Source: Tateyamaria sp. syn59
Lineage (GTDB): Bacteria > Pseudomonadota > Alphaproteobacteria > Rhodobacterales > Rhodobacteraceae
DNA length: 64,000 nt
NCBI RefSeq assembly: GCF_007995245.1
Contig: NZ_VCBA01000003.1
Location: 97,256-161,255, forward strand
Direction of reading: 5' to 3'
Every line of letters starts with the position of its first letter. Within the stretch, counting starts at the first letter, position 1. A program made the translations under genes and the position numbers. The notes beneath the pieces were generated by a model. That model ran no database searches and was not told the origin of the DNA. It worked only from the letters and a program-made list of their open reading frames with translations. Shown in pieces: positions 26,400 to 40,507 of the stretch.

Positions 26400-28591
26400 T
26401 GGGTGGGGCGGAGAACAAGATGCTGCCGCCCCATATGACCCAAGGGGACGTTGATGCGTTGCTGGAGGCGCGGCATGACCGCCCCTTTGACGTGCTTGGT
26501 GTCCATAAGACCGGTCGCGCCGCGTGGTGCGTGGCGTTGGTGCCGGACGCTGCTGAGGTTGTGGCCGTTGTTGGCCGCAAGTCTATCCCGCTGGACCGGG
26601 TGGAGGGGCCGCTCTTTGCCGGGCAGGTGCCCAATTCGAAGTTTGCGCATTCTTTGAAGGCGCGTTTTTCGGACGGGGCCGAATGGTCCTTTTACGACCC
26701 CTATCGCTTTGGTCCGGTGCTGACGGATGTGGATCAGTATCTGATCGGCGAAGGCTCGCACCGGCAGTTGTGGCAGGCGCTGGGCGCGCATGTCACAGAA
26801 CTGGATGGCGTGGCCGGTACGCATTTTGCGGTCTGGGCGCCGAATGCTGTGCGTGTGTCTGTTGTCGGGGACTTCAACGTCTGGGACGGGCGGCGGCATC
26901 CGATGCGGCGCATGGGCGAGACGGGGGTTTGGGAGATATTCCTGCCGAGTCTGGGTGAGGGTGATCTCTATAAGTATGAGATTGCGCCGCGCGACGGGGC
27001 GCCATTCTTGAAGGCTGATCCGGTGGGGTTTGGGGCGCAGCATCCGCCTGAGACATCGTCGGTTGTGCGGGACATTTCGGGCTATGGCTGGGACGATGCC
27101 GACTGGATGGCGTCGCGGGGTCAGGCGCAGAGCCGGGACAAGCCGATTTCGATCTACGAGGTGCATCTGGGGTCTTGGCGGCATACCGCAGACGGGCGGC
27201 GGCTGAGCTACAAGGAGTTGGCTGTCGAGTTGGTGGACTATGCCAAGTGGATGGGCTTCACCCATCTGGAGTTTCTGCCGATCAGTGAGTTTCCCTTTGA
27301 CGGGTCATGGGGCTATCAGCCGCTTGGTCTTTACGCTCCGACCATCCGATTTGGTCCGCCGCATGAGTTTCGTGATCTGGTGGAGGCGGCGCATAAGGCG
27401 GGGCTGGGGGTTATCCTCGACTGGGTGCCGGGGCATTTTCCATCGGATGCCCATGGGCTGGCGCAGTTTGATGGCACGCATCTCTATGAGCACGCCGACC
27501 CGCGGGAGGGGTTCCATCAGGACTGGAACACGCTGATCTACAATTACGGGCGGCGTGAGGTGAAGAACCACCTGACTGCCAATGCGCTCTATTGGTTTAA
27601 GGAATACCATATCGACGGGCTGCGCGTGGATGCGGTGGCGTCGATGCTCTACCGCGATTACTCCCGCGCCGATGGCGAATGGGTGCCCAACAAGGATGGT
27701 GGGCGTGAGAATTACGAGGCGATTGATTTCCTCAAGGAGATGAACACCGTCTGCTATGGCGAGGTTGAGGGGATCATGACCGTGGCCGAGGAAAGCACCG
27801 CCTTTCCGGGCGTGTCGACGCCGGTGGACGCGGGCGGCCTAGGGTTCGGGTACAAGTGGAACATGGGGTGGATGAATGACACCCTGCGGTACATCGAGAA
27901 GGACCCCATTCACCGGCAATACGATCATCATCTGATGACCTTTCCGATTGATTACTCGTTCTCGGAAAACTTCGTGCTGCCGATTAGCCATGACGAGGTG
28001 GTGCATGGCAAGGGGTCGATGATTGCCAAGATGCCGGGCGATGAGTGGGAGAAGTTTGCCAACCTGCGCGCTTACTATGGCTTCATGTGGGGGCATCCGG
28101 GCAAGAAGCTGCTGTTCATGGGCTGCGAGTTTGGGCAGTGGGCGGAGTGGAACCATGATGCGGCTTTGGATTGGGACGCGCTGCACGAGGACCGGCAGAA
28201 GGGGTTGCAGGCGTGGGTGCGCGATTTGAACCACGTCTATTGTGACACGCCTGCACTGCATCGGCGCGATTGTGATCCGTCGGGGTTTGCGTGGATAGCC
28301 AATGATCCGGAGCACTCGCTGACTGCCTTTGTGCGGATGGGGGACGAGGGCGATGCGCCTGCGGTGGTGGTCTGCAACTTCACGCCGGTGGAGCGTCAGT
28401 GGCGCATTGGTGTGCCTGCTGCCGGGGCATGGGCGGAGGTTCTGAACAGTGATGCTGCTGTTTATGGCGGCGGGAACCGGGGCAATGGGGGCGCCGTTCA
28501 CTCTCAGGCGGGGGAGTGGGACGGGTTGCCGCAATTTGTGGACGTCACCGTGCCGCCCTTGGCGACGGTGATGTTCCGACATGGAATTTAG
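26399..28591 (+). CDS. glgB: 1,4-alpha-glucan branching enzyme
   Basis: A 730-residue GH13/CBM48 enzyme that moves alpha-1,4 chains to alpha-1,6 branch points during glycogen synthesis. An N-terminal beta-sandwich pair (residues ~1-210) contains HFAVWAPNAVRVSVVGDFN, and the catalytic barrel has the nucleophile in GLRVDAVASMLYRDY, the acid/base in TVAEESTAFPGV and the third acid in PISHDEVVHGKGS. Length is standard. The ATG shares one base with the aglA stop. It is followed by glgC after a GGGAGG ribosome site. Confidence 0.96.
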   Translation: MGGAENKMLPPHMTQGDVDALLEARHDRPFDVLGVHKTGRAAWCVALVPDAAEVVAVVGRKSIPLDRVEGPLFAGQVPNSKFAHSLKARFSDGAEWSFYDPYRFGPVLTDVDQYLIGEGSHRQLWQALGAHVTELDGVAGTHFAVWAPNAVRVSVVGDFNVWDGRRHPMRRMGETGVWEIFLPSLGEGDLYKYEIAPRDGAPFLKADPVGFGAQHPPETSSVVRDISGYGWDDADWMASRGQAQSRDKPISIYEVHLGSWRHTADGRRLSYKELAVELVDYAKWMGFTHLEFLPISEFPFDGSWGYQPLGLYAPTIRFGPPHEFRDLVEAAHKAGLGVILDWVPGHFPSDAHGLAQFDGTHLYEHADPREGFHQDWNTLIYNYGRREVKNHLTANALYWFKEYHIDGLRVDAVASMLYRDYSRADGEWVPNKDGGRENYEAIDFLKEMNTVCYGEVEGIMTVAEESTAFPGVSTPVDAGGLGFGYKWNMGWMNDTLRYIEKDPIHRQYDHHLMTFPIDYSFSENFVLPISHDEVVHGKGSMIAKMPGDEWEKFANLRAYYGFMWGHPGKKLLFMGCEFGQWAEWNHDAALDWDALHEDRQKGLQAWVRDLNHVYCDTPALHRRDCDPSGFAWIANDPEHSLTAFVRMGDEGDAPAVVVCNFTPVERQWRIGVPAAGAWAEVLNSDAAVYGGGNRGNGGAVHSQAGEWDGLPQFVDVTVPPLATVMFRHGI

Positions 28592-28603
28592 GGAGGATTG
28601 GAT

Positions 28604-29863
28604 ATGGTGGACACGACACGGCTGTCGCAGCGGTCAATGGCCTTCGTTTTGGCGGGCGGGCGCGGGTCGCGGCTGAAGGAGTTGACCGACCGGCGGGTGA
28701 AGCCTGCGGTGTTTTTTGGCGGCAAGACGCGGATCGTGGATTTTGCCCTGTCCAATGCGGTGAACTCCGGCATTCGGCGCATGGCGCTGGCGACGCAATA
28801 CAAGGCGCATTCGCTGATCCGTCATTGCCAGCGCGGGTGGAGTTTTTTCCGCGCCGAGCGGAACGAATTTCTGGATATTCTGCCTGCATCTCAGCGGGTG
28901 TCGGAAGAGATGTGGTATCGGGGGACTGCCGATGCGGTGACCCAGAACATTGATATCGTGGACAGCTATGACATTGAATATATTGTCATTCTGGCGGGCG
29001 ATCACATCTACAAGATGGATTACGAGGTGATGCTGCGCCAGCATGTGGAGCAGGGAGCGGATGTCACTGTCGGTTGTCTGACTGTACCGCGTGAGGAGGC
29101 GAGTGCCTTTGGCGTGATGGCGGTGGATGAGACCAGCCGCATTACGTCGTTCCTGGAAAAGCCGGCTGATCCGCCCGGCACGCCTGAGGATGCGACCAAG
29201 GCGCTGGCGTCGATGGGGATTTATGTCTTTAGCTGGAAGTTCCTGCGCGAGTTGCTGATCAAGGATGCGGAGGATCCAAATTCCAGCCATGACTTCGGCC
29301 ATGATCTGATCCCGGACATCGTGAAGAATGGGAAGGCAGTGGCGCATCGGTTTGATGACTCTTGCGTGCGGGCGGAAGGCGCGCCGAGTTATTGGCGGGA
29401 TGTGGGGACGCTGGATGCGTTTTGGGAAGCCAACATTGATCTGACCGATTTCACGCCGGAACTGGACTTGTGGGATCAGCAGTGGCCGATCTGGACCTAT
29501 TCGGAAAGCGCGCCGCCTGCGAAGTTTATCCATGATGAGAAAGACCGGCGCGGGGTTGCGATCTCGTCCATGGTGTCGGGGGGCTGTATCATTTCGGGGA
29601 CGGAGGTGCGCAACTCCCTCCTGTTCACGCAGGTGCATACCAATTCCTATGCGGTGCTGGATCATTCCGTGGTGCTGCCAAACGTGGTCATCAACCGCTC
29701 GGCCCGGTTGCGGAAATGCGTGATTGACCGGGGGGTGGAGATTCCCACCGGGCTGGTGGTCGGTGAGGACCCGGCGGAGGATGCCAAGTTTTTCCGTGTG
29801 AGCGAGAAGGGGACGACCCTGATCACCAAAGAGATGATCGACGCCTGGCAGGCGGCCCAATGA
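28604..29863 (+). CDS. glgC: glucose-1-phosphate adenylyltransferase
   Basis: A 419-residue ADP-glucose pyrophosphorylase, the committed step of glycogen synthesis (glucose-1-phosphate + ATP to ADP-glucose + PPi). [18 protein letters not shown] is the nucleotide-binding loop with catalytic Arg; [12 protein letters not shown] is the metal/sugar site; FLEKP and [20 protein letters not shown] complete the active site. The C-terminal left-handed beta-helix carries allosteric contacts. GGGAGG seven bases upstream favours ATG at 28604 over a TTG at 28598. The stop overlaps glgA (ATGA). Confidence 0.96.
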   Translation: MVDTTRLSQRSMAFVLAGGRGSRLKELTDRRVKPAVFFGGKTRIVDFALSNAVNSGIRRMALATQYKAHSLIRHCQRGWSFFRAERNEFLDILPASQRVSEEMWYRGTADAVTQNIDIVDSYDIEYIVILAGDHIYKMDYEVMLRQHVEQGADVTVGCLTVPREEASAFGVMAVDETSRITSFLEKPADPPGTPEDATKALASMGIYVFSWKFLRELLIKDAEDPNSSHDFGHDLIPDIVKNGKAVAHRFDDSCVRAEGAPSYWRDVGTLDAFWEANIDLTDFTPELDLWDQQWPIWTYSESAPPAKFIHDEKDRRGVAISSMVSGGCIISGTEVRNSLLFTQVHTNSYAVLDHSVVLPNVVINRSARLRKCVIDRGVEIPTGLVVGEDPAEDAKFFRVSEKGTTLITKEMIDAWQAAQ

Positions 29864-31280
29864 CATGTGTGCTGTCCGTTGCGTCCGAGTGTGCGCCCTT
29901 GGTGAAGACCGGGGGCCTTGCGGATGTGGCGGGCGCGTTGCCGGGGGCGCTGGCGCCTTTGGGGATGGACATGCGCACGTTGTTGCCGGGCTATCCAGCC
30001 GTGATGGCGGCGTTGGAGGGCGCTGAGAGCGTCGCCGAGTTTACCAGCCTTTTTGGCGGGGATGCGCGGCTTTTGTCGGGCGAGGCGGCGGGGCTGGACC
30101 TGTTCGTGCTGGACGCGCCGCATTTGTTTGATCGGGCCCCCGGGATTTACCTGAATGACGAAGGCGTTGATTGGCCGGACAACCCGGAACGGTATGCGGC
30201 GCTGTGTCAGGTCGCCAAAGATGTTGCGGCGGGGACGCTCGGCACCTGGCGCCCGGACGTCGTGCACTGCCACGACTGGCAGGCGGGGTTGGTGCCATAT
30301 TACCTGAAGCGTGGTGGCGTTGATGTGCCCAGCGTGCTCACAATTCACAACATCGCATTTCAAGGGCTGCTGCCGATGGCGCGCGCGAAGGCGATGGGCA
30401 TTGCCAAGGCGGACCTGACACGTGATGGCGTGGAATACTGGGGACAGATTTCGGCGCTGAAGGCGGGGCTCGTCTGGGCGGATCGGTTGACCACCGTGTC
30501 GCCCACCTATGCCCGCGAGTTGATGACGCCGGAGTTTGGCATGGGTCTGGATGGCGTGTTGCAGATGCGGAAGGCGGACCTGTCAGGCATTCTGAACGGT
30601 ATTGATCTGGATGTCTGGTCGCCAGAGGTGGATGACCATATCCGGACGTACAAGACGCCAAAGGGGAAGGCGGCGAACAAGGCCGCGCTGCGGGCGGAGT
30701 TTGGCTTGCCTGAGGCCGATGGGCCGCTCTGTGTGGTGGTGTCGCGGTTGACCGAGCAGAAGGGTCTCGACCTGCTTCTGGATGCTTTGCCAGCGCTTTT
30801 GGATCGCGGTGGGCAAATGGCGCTGCTTGGCTCTGGTGATCTGGCGCTTGAGGGGGCCTTTGCCAGCCATGCGCATCCCGGCGTGGCGGTTCGGATCGGC
30901 TATGACGAGGCGTTGTCGCATCGGATGATGGCGGGGGGCGATGCGATTCTGGTGCCGTCGCGGTTTGAACCCTGCGGTCTGACGCAGCTTTACGGCCTGC
31001 GCTATGGGACTTTGCCCGTAGTTGCGTTGACCGGGGGGCTGGCCGACACCGTCATTCCGGCCACGCCTGCCACCATGGCCAAAGGCGTCGCGACAGGCCT
31101 GCAGTTTCATCCGGTGACGGCGGATGCGCTCTCAAACGCCTTGATCCAGCTTTGTGACCTTTTCGCCGCGCCCAAGCTGTGGTCAAAGATGCAGCGAAAT
31201 GCGATGGCGCAGCCCGTGGGGTGGGCGCCGTCGGCTGCGGCCTATGCTGCGCTGTACGACGACCTGGTGAAGGCTGCTGA

Positions 31281-31284
<4 letters not shown>
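29860..31284 (+). CDS. glgA: glycogen synthase (ADP-glucose)
   Basis: A 474-residue GT5 glycosyltransferase extending alpha-1,4-glucan from ADP-glucose. The N-terminal [16 protein letters not shown] is the ADP-glucose binding signature; [13 protein letters not shown] and the C-terminal [19 protein letters not shown] (with catalytic Glu) are conserved GT-B features. It overlaps glgC by four bases at its start and glgX by four at its end, so it is coupled on both sides. Confidence 0.96.
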
Positions 31285-35041
<3,757 letters not shown>

Positions 35042-35050
35042 TGTGCGTAT

Positions 35051-35070
35051 GGGCGGCTAGTCTGCCGCCC
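35051..35070. terminator. hairpin between convergent pgm and glnD
   Basis: GGGCGGC (35051-35057) pairs with GCCGCCC (35064-35070) around TAGTCT. No long T run follows on either strand, so termination efficiency is uncertain. The stem includes the last coding and stop region of glnD (stop at 35057-35059). Confidence 0.5.
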
Positions 35071-37810
35071 GTTCCGCCCCTTCGATGATCGCGGCCCGCA
35101 GCTTTTTCTCCAGCGTCTTCTGCTTGGACTCTGAGTAGTATTTCAGGCCGAACATGTCCTTGACGTAGAAAGTATCGACCACCTGCTCGCCGTAGGTCGC
35201 GATGACTGCGTTGGCGATGTAGACGTTGCTTGCCGCCAGCGTGCGCGTCAGGTCGTGCAGCAGGCCGGGACGGTCGCGGGTGTCCACCTCGATGATCGTG
35301 TAGATGTCGGACCCTTCGTTGTCGAAGGTGATGTGCGTGGGGACCCTGAACGCCTTTTCGCGCTTCTTGACCTTGTCGCGGTCCTTGATTGCCTCGCGGG
35401 TGACGACTTCGCCTGCAAGCGTGCGCTCGATCATCTTGCGCAGGCGGGGCAGGCGGGCGGCGTCATAGGGGTTGCCGTCGGCGTCCTGGATCCAGAACGC
35501 ATCGGTCACAAAACCATCGGATGTGGTGTAGCTGCGGGCGTCGACCACATTGGCGCCGACCAGCGCCAGCGCGCCGGTGAGACGAGCGAAGATGCCTGGG
35601 TGGTCGGGCATGACAAAGCAGGCGCGGGTGGCGTCGCGGTCCTCATCCGGATGCAGGTCCATGACGATCTCGTTCTCGCCGATGTCCTTGAGCAGCTTGG
35701 CAAAGACCACGTGGGCCGTGACGTGCAGACCCTGCCAGTAGGCGTTGTAATGGCGTGCAACTTCGGTTTGCAGGTCCTTGCGGGCCCAATCTGCCAGTTC
35801 GGCGCGGAGCGCTTTCTTGGCCTCCGCCCCACGATTGTCGCGCGTGAGCGCCTCCATCCCGTCCTCAAGCGCGCGGCGTGTCTGACGATAGAGCGCGCGG
35901 ATCAGCACGGCCTTCCAGTTGTTCCATGTATTGGGGCCAACGCCACGGATGTCGCAGACGGTCAGAACGCAGAGCAGGTCGAGCCGTTTGACTGTCTGCA
36001 CCGCCTTGGCAAAGTCGCGCACGGTGCGCGGGTCAGCGATGTCGCGTTTCTGGGCCATGTCGGACATTAGCAGGTGGTAACGCACCAGCCACTCAGCCGT
36101 GTCGACCTCGTCCTGTTTCAGGCCGAGGCGTGAGGCGATCTTGCGGACCAACTGTGCGCCCAGGATCGAATGGTCTTCCTCCCGCCCCTTGCCGATGTCG
36201 TGTAGCAAGAGGGCGACGTAGAGCACCTTGCGGTTGACGCCTTCCTTAAGGATCGAAGAGGCTACGGGCAGGTCTTCTTCCAACTCGTCGCGTTCGATCA
36301 TCGCAAGCTGCGCGATGCACTGGATGATGTGTTCGTCCACCGTGTAGGAGTGGTACATGTTGAACTGCATCATCGCGACGATGGGTTCGAATTCAGGGAT
36401 AAAAGCAGCGAGCATTCCCAGCTCGTTCATCCGTCGCAGGGCGCGCTCCGGGTTGCCGTGTCTCAACAGCAGGTCGAGGAAAATGCGCTGCGCCTCGGGG
36501 TTGTTGCGCATGTCATCATCGACCAGGTCCAGATGCGATTTGATCAGCCTCATCGCATCAGGGTGGATCAGCATCCCGGTGCGCAACGCTTCCTCGAAAA
36601 TGCGCAGGAGGTTCAGCTTGTCGGTCAGGAACTGCGCGTCATCGTCGATGGCAAGGCGGTTGTTGATCACCTGATAACCTGCCCTGGCCCGTGGCTTGCG
36701 CTTGAACAGCCGGTCCAGCAGCGGCTCGGCCTTCAGATGATCGGCCTCCAGCTTGGTCAGGAAGATGCGGGTCAGGTCGCCGACTTCGGTGGCGTGCAGA
36801 AAATAGTCCTGCATGAACCGTTCCACGCCGCGTCGTCCCGCCGCGTCTTCGTATCCCATGGCATCTGCGACGGCGACCTGCATGTCGAAGGTCAGTTGTT
36901 CGGTCGCGCGGCCAGAGAGTAGGTGCAGGTGGCATCTTGTGGCCCAGAGGAAGTCCTCGGCCGCGACGAAGGCGTCGAATTCCTCATCCGTGAACAGGCC
37001 CAAGGGTACAAGTTCCGCGGCATCCTGAACCTTGTGGATGTACTTGCCGATCCAAAACAGAGATTGCAGGTCGCGCAGCCCGCCCTTGCCCTCTTTGACA
37101 TTGGGTTCGACCACGTAGCGTTGGCCTTGGCGCACGTGCCGCGCATCCCGTTCGGCCAGCTTTGCTTCGATAAAGTCGCGCTCGCTGCCTTCGAACAGAT
37201 CCGTGCGCAGCTTGGTGTCCAGCTCAGCTGCGAGGGCCGCGTCGCCAAAAAGGAACCGGTGTTCCAGCATCGCGGTGCGGATCGTGAAATCCTCGGCCCC
37301 CAAGCGCAGGCAGTCACGTACCGTGCGGCTGGAATGCCCTACTTTTAGCTTCAGGTCCCAGAGGATGTAGAGCGTTGATTCAATCACGCTCTCGGCCCAG
37401 GGGGTGATCTTGTAGGGCGTCAGAAACAGCAGATCGACATCGGAAAACGGCGCCATCTCGCCCCGACCATAGCCGCCGACCGCCAGCACGGCGAGCCGCT
37501 CGCTGTTCGTGGGGGTCGGGTTGGGGTGCATGCGCGTTTGAGCGGTGCGCAGTGCGGCATTGACCAGGCAATCGGTCAGATAGGTGTAGGACTGCGTCGT
37601 GGGCCGCGCCGCAAACGGTGCTGCGCTAAAAGCGGTTGCGATAGTGTCGCGACCTGCTTTCTGTGCGGCCTTCAGGTGCGCCACAACCGCTGTCCTGTCC
37701 GGATTGGTGGCCAACAACGCATCAAAAGCGCCGCCATCGAAAATGTCGGTGGCGGCGCAGATCAGGTGCTGATCAGGCAGATCATTTGCCTGAAGGGCGG
37801 TGCTGCTCAA
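35057..37810 (-). CDS. glnD: PII uridylyltransferase/uridylyl-removing enzyme
   Basis: A 917-residue nitrogen sensor that uridylylates PII at low glutamine and removes UMP at high glutamine. Domains in order: nucleotidyltransferase (AVGGYGRGEMAPFSDVDLLFL, catalytic Asp pair), a GlnD-specific region, an HD domain (ALLLHDIGKGREEDHS) for UMP removal, and two C-terminal ACT domains (MPDHPGIFARLTGALALVG; VDTRDRPGLLHDLTRTLA) that sense glutamine. I place the start at TTG 37810, which has GGAG six bases upstream and leaves a 28-base gap to the preceding gene. The open frame extends to 37879 but would overlap that gene. Length fits the family. Confidence 0.94.
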   Translation of the reverse strand: MSSTALQANDLPDQHLICAATDIFDGGAFDALLATNPDRTAVVAHLKAAQKAGRDTIATAFSAAPFAARPTTQSYTYLTDCLVNAALRTAQTRMHPNPTPTNSERLAVLAVGGYGRGEMAPFSDVDLLFLTPYKITPWAESVIESTLYILWDLKLKVGHSSRTVRDCLRLGAEDFTIRTAMLEHRFLFGDAALAAELDTKLRTDLFEGSERDFIEAKLAERDARHVRQGQRYVVEPNVKEGKGGLRDLQSLFWIGKYIHKVQDAAELVPLGLFTDEEFDAFVAAEDFLWATRCHLHLLSGRATEQLTFDMQVAVADAMGYEDAAGRRGVERFMQDYFLHATEVGDLTRIFLTKLEADHLKAEPLLDRLFKRKPRARAGYQVINNRLAIDDDAQFLTDKLNLLRIFEEALRTGMLIHPDAMRLIKSHLDLVDDDMRNNPEAQRIFLDLLLRHGNPERALRRMNELGMLAAFIPEFEPIVAMMQFNMYHSYTVDEHIIQCIAQLAMIERDELEEDLPVASSILKEGVNRKVLYVALLLHDIGKGREEDHSILGAQLVRKIASRLGLKQDEVDTAEWLVRYHLLMSDMAQKRDIADPRTVRDFAKAVQTVKRLDLLCVLTVCDIRGVGPNTWNNWKAVLIRALYRQTRRALEDGMEALTRDNRGAEAKKALRAELADWARKDLQTEVARHYNAYWQGLHVTAHVVFAKLLKDIGENEIVMDLHPDEDRDATRACFVMPDHPGIFARLTGALALVGANVVDARSYTTSDGFVTDAFWIQDADGNPYDAARLPRLRKMIERTLAGEVVTREAIKDRDKVKKREKAFRVPTHITFDNEGSDIYTIIEVDTRDRPGLLHDLTRTLAASNVYIANAVIATYGEQVVDTFYVKDMFGLKYYSESKQKTLEKKLRAAIIEGAERAAD

Positions 37811-37838
37811 GATGCTCTCCGTTCCGAGCGGGCGGGCA

Positions 37839-39026
37839 TCAGAGCCCGGCGCCGCCAAAGGCACGCGGCGCCGGATCAATCACCACAACCTGATTGTCAC
37901 GGACCGTTGCGATGGCCAGCCCGCGTTGGTTGCTCCCGTCGGGACGCAGGCGGAAGATGCCGGAGGCGCCCTGGAAGCCGGACCCTTGGGTCAATGCGGC
38001 GCCGGTCAGCGCGCGCGCATTGCCCTGTGCAGCCAGCGCGCCGATGGCGGCAATGCCGTCAAAGGCAAGCCCTGCCAACGGGTGTGGGGCACTGCCATAG
38101 GCGGCCTCGTATTGGGCGCGGAATGCATTCGCGCGGTTCGGGTCAGGCAGAGCAAACCAGCCGCCCTGGATGCCGGGCAAATCGAGGGTCTGGCGCGGAA
38201 TATCCCAGCGTGTCATGCCGATGTATTGCGTGACCGACGGGTCCACTCCCGTTTCGGGCAGAAGTTGCGACAAAAGCGGCAGGCCGCCAGCCGGGGCTGC
38301 CGTCATGAAAACGGCGTTTGCCCCGGCGTTGTCGACAGCCGACTTCACCCGTGGCACCGCAGCAATCAGCCCTTGCTGCGACAGTGGGTAGTCCACCGTG
38401 CCCGTGACCGTGGCTCCGCTGCGCGACGCGGCTTGCTGGATGGCGTTGCGTCCCAGCTGGCCTGCCACATCCTGAGCGTGGACCACAACGATCCGGTTCT
38501 TGCCCTGCCGGGCGGCGTAGCTGACCAGCCGGTCTGCCGTGTTGTCAAAGGTCGAGCCCAGCACGAAGACATTGCCGCCTGCGATGGTGGTGTTGTTGGA
38601 AAAGGCCAGCACATTCACGTTGCGCGGGGCGACAGCCACGCCCGCAGCATTCGCGGCCTCGGCGTACAGCGGACCCACGATGATTTGCGCGCCATCGTTC
38701 ACGGCCTGTGTCGCCTGGGCTGCAGCGGTTTGCGCGTTGCCTGCTGTGCCATAGACGCGCAGGTCAATCTCAACCCCGGCGAGGTCACGCATGGCGAGGC
38801 GCGCGGCGTTTTCCAGGTTGGTCGCAAGCAGTTCGTCACTGCCCTGGCCCGAGCCGCGCGGCACCAAAAGCGCCACTGGCACCGGTTGGCTCGTGTCGAT
38901 CCGTGGCCCACTGCCTGCGGTGATCCCGCCAATTGCCGCTGGATCACAGGCCGCCAGCGCGAGGGCCGCTACGGGCAACAGAGCCCGCCGCACCGACTTG
39001 CGCAGCGATTTGAAAAACGCAAACAT
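37839..39026 (-). CDS. LppC/LpoA-like penicillin-binding protein activator lipoprotein
   Basis: A 395-residue lipoprotein: basic N terminus, hydrophobic stretch and lipobox LALAAC with the lipidated Cys at residue 27. The mature part is a type I periplasmic-binding fold (Peripla_BP_6/LppC): PVALLVPRGSGQGSDELL, AQIIVGPLYAEAANAAGV and GMTRWDIPRQTLDLPGIQGG. In gamma-proteobacteria LpoA stimulates PBP1a; the alphaproteobacterial proteins lack LpoA's TPR-like domain, as here, so the exact role is inferred. It is divergent from rsmI across 90 bases and upstream of glnD on the same strand. Confidence 0.85.
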   Translation of the reverse strand: MFAFFKSLRKSVRRALLPVAALALAACDPAAIGGITAGSGPRIDTSQPVPVALLVPRGSGQGSDELLATNLENAARLAMRDLAGVEIDLRVYGTAGNAQTAAAQATQAVNDGAQIIVGPLYAEAANAAGVAVAPRNVNVLAFSNNTTIAGGNVFVLGSTFDNTADRLVSYAARQGKNRIVVVHAQDVAGQLGRNAIQQAASRSGATVTGTVDYPLSQQGLIAAVPRVKSAVDNAGANAVFMTAAPAGGLPLLSQLLPETGVDPSVTQYIGMTRWDIPRQTLDLPGIQGGWFALPDPNRANAFRAQYEAAYGSAPHPLAGLAFDGIAAIGALAAQGNARALTGAALTQGSGFQGASGIFRLRPDGSNQRGLAIATVRDNQVVVIDPAPRAFGGAGL

Positions 39027-39116
39027 GAACCGTCACTCCCATTGGTGCCGGGCATGACATTGGCCGGCCCGGTTATTTTGGGCGGATAATAGAGGTAAGG
39101 CAGGGCGGGTCCAGCT

Positions 39117-39995
39117 TTGAATCATGTCAAGACGACGCTGCGCCCGGGGATTTGGTTTGTCGGCGTGCCCATCGGTACGGCGCGGGACATCACCTTGCGG
39201 GCGCTTGATGTGCTGGCCTCGGCCGATGTGCTGGCCGCCGAAGACACGCGCAGCCTGCGCAAATTGATGGACATCCACGGTGTGCCGCTGGATGGCCGCC
39301 GGATCGAGGCACTGCACGAGCATTCCAAGGAGACGCAGGTTGCACGGCTCGTGGAACGTGCGGCGCATCAGAGCGTGGCTTACGCGTCCGAGGCTGGTAT
39401 GCCGCTCATCGCGGATCCGGGCTTTGAGCTGGCACGGTCTGCGCGTACGGCGGGCGTTCCGGTGACCTGCGCGCCGGGTCCGTCCGCTGTTTTGACGGCT
39501 CTGGTGCTCGGCGGATTGCCGACGGATGCCTTCCATTTTGGCGGCTTCCTGCCCGCGACGCGCAGTGCGCGGCAGCGTGCGCTGGAAGAACTGGCCGGGA
39601 TCAAGGCCACGCTGGTGTTGTACGAATCGCCTAAACGGCTTGGTGCGCTGCTCGCTGATGCGGCGGATCGGCTGGGGGCAGAGCGCCCGGCGGCGGTGTG
39701 CCGGGAACTGACAAAACGGTTCGAAGATATCAGGCCTGGCACACTCCGCGCGCTGGCCGAGACCTATGCGGACGAGGCACCCAAAGGTGAAATCGTCGTT
39801 CTGATCGGACGGGGTGTGGTGACGGACGTTAAGGAAAAAGACATTGATAGTGCGCTACAGTCGGCCTTGAGCGATATGACGGTCAAGGATGCGGCTGCGT
39901 TTGTGGCCGAAAGCCTGGATTTGCCCAGGCGACGTGTCTACCAGCGCGCGTTGGATATGGCGCGCGACATGAAACAGGACGATGAGGCAGAGTGA
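39117..39995 (+). CDS. rsmI: 16S rRNA (cytidine-1402-2'-O)-methyltransferase
   Basis: A 292-residue SAM-dependent methyltransferase of the tetrapyrrole-methylase fold that 2'-O-methylates C1402 in the ribosomal P site. WFVGVPIGTARDITLRALD is the RsmI N-terminal signature; AAEDTRSLRKLMDIHGV, SEAGMPLIADPG and FHFGGFLPATRSARQRALEE are also characteristic. The start is TTG at 39117 (no in-frame ATG nearby gives a full domain). The stop overlaps the ATG of yraN (TGATG). Confidence 0.94.
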   Translation: MNHVKTTLRPGIWFVGVPIGTARDITLRALDVLASADVLAAEDTRSLRKLMDIHGVPLDGRRIEALHEHSKETQVARLVERAAHQSVAYASEAGMPLIADPGFELARSARTAGVPVTCAPGPSAVLTALVLGGLPTDAFHFGGFLPATRSARQRALEELAGIKATLVLYESPKRLGALLADAADRLGAERPAAVCRELTKRFEDIRPGTLRALAETYADEAPKGEIVVLIGRGVVTDVKEKDIDSALQSALSDMTVKDAAAFVAESLDLPRRRVYQRALDMARDMKQDDEAE

Positions 39996-40408
39996 TGGCG
40001 CGGCACGAACGGTTTTTTGATCCCGCACAACCGGTGGATGCGCGTATTGCGCGTGGCCGGATGGCGTATCATGCTGGTCTGGCTGCCGAAGAGATTGTCG
40101 CACGCGCCTATCGCGCCGCCGGTTACACCTTGGTGGCCGAACGCTGGCGTGGCCGTCGCGGTGAAATTGACCTGGTGTTTTCGACCGCGCTGGGGATCGT
40201 CATGGTTGAGGTCAAGGCCAGCAAGACATTGGCCGGTGCTGCGGACCATCTGACCCCGGCCCAGATCGCGCGCCTGTACAGGACGGCGGATGAATACCTT
40301 GGCACCTTGCCCAACGGTTCCCTGACGGATGTCCGCTTTGATGTGGCACTGGTCGATCAGTCGGGTCGCTTGAACATCCTCGAGAATGCCTTCGCCGGGT
40401 ACATGTGA
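39995..40408 (+). CDS. yraN: YraN/UPF0102 family nuclease-like protein
   Basis: A 137-residue protein with the restriction-endonuclease-like core of UPF0102: GLAAEEIVARAYRAAGY, then RGRRGEIDLVF and VMVEVKASKT, giving the E..D..EVK metal-binding pattern. Function is not established; a role with Holliday-junction or damaged DNA has been suggested from the fold. It is coupled to rsmI by a one-base stop/start overlap, a widely conserved neighbourhood. Confidence 0.88.
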   Translation: MARHERFFDPAQPVDARIARGRMAYHAGLAAEEIVARAYRAAGYTLVAERWRGRRGEIDLVFSTALGIVMVEVKASKTLAGAADHLTPAQIARLYRTADEYLGTLPNGSLTDVRFDVALVDQSGRLNILENAFAGYM

Positions 40409-40507
40409 CCCCCGCGCAGCCCGTTCTGCACTCTCGCACAGACCCCTGCCATTGCGCCCCCCGCCGCTCTGCGCCATCAAAGGCGCGGACGACAGCAGAG
40501 GTGTGCC

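Noticed and set aside
37811-37879. Extended N terminus for glnD
   Set aside because: It would overlap the LppC-like gene end, and the added residues are not typical of GlnD; TTG 37810 has a well-placed GGAG.
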